From Niabella drilacis (GTDB taxonomy: Bacteria > Bacteroidota > Bacteroidia > Chitinophagales > Chitinophagaceae), in NCBI RefSeq assembly GCF_900101395.1, contig NZ_FMZO01000002.1, forward strand, positions 599,201 to 663,200: 64,000 nt of DNA, read 5' to 3'. How positions within the stretch are numbered: the stretch's first letter is position 1; each line of letters opens with the position of its first letter. Below the pieces are notes generated by a model that was not told the DNA's origin, did not search any database, and saw only the letters and a program-made list of their open reading frames with translations. Positions 62,772 to 64,000 of this stretch are shown here, in pieces. A program made the position numbers and the translations under genes.

Positions 62772-63863
62772 ATGGGCATTAGGAAAATCAAAGCGGCTCT
62801 TATAGGTATGGGCGTATTATTGCAATTCCTGAGCGCCCATGCCCAGCAATACCTGCCCCTGGCTTCTCCGCAGGCGGATTATATAACGGACCTGGCCCTG
62901 ATCTACCAGGGCGGGGCACATCGCCCGGACTGGACGGCTGAACAGCTGACGCCTTATGTGTACCGGCAGCAGGGGAAGAAGACCGATTTTTTATTTGACG
63001 GTTTTCTGTTTATTGAGTTTAAGAATGGAAAGGGAAAGGATTATTCCATCGGTTATGAAAAAGAACACGCAGGAAAGGAGGAATGGTCCTGGCTGCTGGA
63101 TCGGAACTTTGAACAAGGGAAGGCCATTCATGCGTTAAATGATGTACTGTCCGGATTGGCAAAAAAGCGAATCAAACCACTCCGGAAACGCAAAGTGGTG
63201 CTAACCCTTCCGGAGCCGATCTATGATCAGAAAGACTGGGGCATGCTGGACGGGAAAATGCTAAGCTTTGATAATGAAGAAAGCCGCTTCCTGGCTTGTA
63301 AGTGGTATATTGATGATGCGCTGGATCGCTGGAGCAAGGCCGGCCTGGATCAGGTGGAGCTTTCTGGGTTTTACTGGGTGGCGGAGCAGAGCACCGGTGG
63401 AAAAACCTTAATACCCCGTATTGCGGAATACATCCGTTCAAAAAAAATGAAATTTTACTGGATTCCTTATTGGAAGGCGGAAGGACATGGTAGCTGGAAG
63501 GCGGCCGGTTTTGATGCCGCGTATCAGCAGCCCAACCATTTCTTTGATGAGCATATACCCGATAGCCGTATTGATGAAGCCTGTGATTTTGCAAAGCAAC
63601 ACGAGATGGGGATGGAGCTGGAATTTGATATGCGGGTGGAACAGCCTGCCTTTGAAAAACGGCTAATTACGTACATCGGCGGCTTTCAGAAGAAAGGCGT
63701 GCTCGATGAAGCTGCGATGGCCTATTATGAAGGCGGCAATGGTATCATGAAATTGTCGGGGCATAAGGAAGCACGTATGCGGGAACTGTATCAGAAACTT
63801 GCAGCCATCATTGCCGGGCGGCAGCAAAAAGCAGATGCCTATTACAAGCAACGCAGAAGGTAG
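62772..63863 (+). CDS. DUF4855 domain protein (putative glycosidase-like)
   Basis: 363 residues with signal peptide (ALIGMGVLLQFLSAHAQQ). Segments 'SPQADYITDLALIYQGG', 'LSGFYWVAEQSTGG', 'KFYWIPYWKAEGHGSWKAAGFDAAYQQPN' (region) and GMELEFDMRVE match the DUF4855 family, a TIM-barrel-like group found with GH genes in polysaccharide loci. No activity is established. It is the last gene seen of the locus, 111 bases after the rhamnosidase. Confidence 0.85.
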   Translation: MGIRKIKAALIGMGVLLQFLSAHAQQYLPLASPQADYITDLALIYQGGAHRPDWTAEQLTPYVYRQQGKKTDFLFDGFLFIEFKNGKGKDYSIGYEKEHAGKEEWSWLLDRNFEQGKAIHALNDVLSGLAKKRIKPLRKRKVVLTLPEPIYDQKDWGMLDGKMLSFDNEESRFLACKWYIDDALDRWSKAGLDQVELSGFYWVAEQSTGGKTLIPRIAEYIRSKKMKFYWIPYWKAEGHGSWKAAGFDAAYQQPNHFFDEHIPDSRIDEACDFAKQHEMGMELEFDMRVEQPAFEKRLITYIGGFQKKGVLDEAAMAYYEGGNGIMKLSGHKEARMRELYQKLAAIIAGRQQKADAYYKQRRR

Positions 63864-64000
63864 TGAGCGCAGGCTATTAACTTTTAGTCGCCAGCTACCG
63901 TTTGCAACCCTGGCGGATCCGCCGCGTTCTTTGCCCCTTAGCGTCGTTGCGTGAAATAAATATAGGAGCTCCTGGTCGTTGCTTTGTGGCCCTGTTTCAA
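63864..64000. other. right end of window, no gene seen
   Basis: Apart from a 12-base palindrome GGCGGATCCGCC (about 63913-63924) nothing is recognised. The locus may continue beyond the edge. Confidence 0.5.

Overview
The window is a moderate-GC chromosomal segment from a member of the Bacteroidota. It carries SusC/SusD outer-membrane pairs, TonB receptors, DUF4434/DUF4855 proteins, bacillithiol genes and TAnnTTTG-type -7 promoter boxes. Gene content looks most like the Chitinophagaceae (Niabella/Niastella-like); that family-level guess is from memory, not from a search. No rRNA, CRISPR array, insertion sequence or prophage was seen.

Layout. 1-7.7 kb: two TonB-dependent receptors under vitamin riboswitches (a cobalamin element before a BtuB-like receptor cut by the window edge, and a TPP element before a second receptor), flanking a small unknown gene and a TolC/periplasmic-adaptor pair with no pump gene. 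7.9-10 kb: an RRM RNA-binding protein, an initiator and a second CAT-anticodon tRNA, and yebC-ytxJ. 10-23 kb: a pectate-lyase-like secreted protein, amino-acid permease, dicarboxylate symporter, DedA, a GH3 glucosidase, RluA, LipB and an OmpA-type protein. 23.3-31.3 kb: a seven-gene aromatic amino-acid operon (prephenate dehydratase, aminotransferase, prephenate dehydrogenase, DAHP synthase/chorismate mutase, AroB, AroA, AroC). It is preceded by a short Phe/Tyr/Trp-rich leader peptide and a terminator, i.e. a ribosome-mediated attenuator. 31.3-39.8 kb: housekeeping genes (GlsB, PurU, BshC, PurE, PncB, an L,D-transpeptidase), then two SRPBCC paralogues divergent from a GlxA/AraC regulator. 40-43.4 kb: a GMC oxidoreductase, Tat-type small subunit and Gfo/Idh operon, probably a periplasmic sugar dehydrogenase. 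43.6-63.9 kb: a carbohydrate region with two paralogous ROK regulators, an SGNH hydrolase-DUF4434 operon ending in a decayed sugar transporter, and a polysaccharide utilisation locus: AGE epimerase, MFS transporter, SusC, SusD with an inserted carbohydrate-binding module, a second DUF4434 protein, a YdjC deacetylase broken by an in-frame TAG, a GH78 rhamnosidase and a DUF4855 protein.

Two observations stand out. One is the aromatic-operon attenuator, with a visible competing antiterminator pairing. The other is a set of degenerate 7-base-periodic tracts scattered through spacers of this window, one ending at the aroA start codon and one lying inside the aroA coding sequence. All functions are read from motifs and memory of families; no database search, folding or composition calculation was run.
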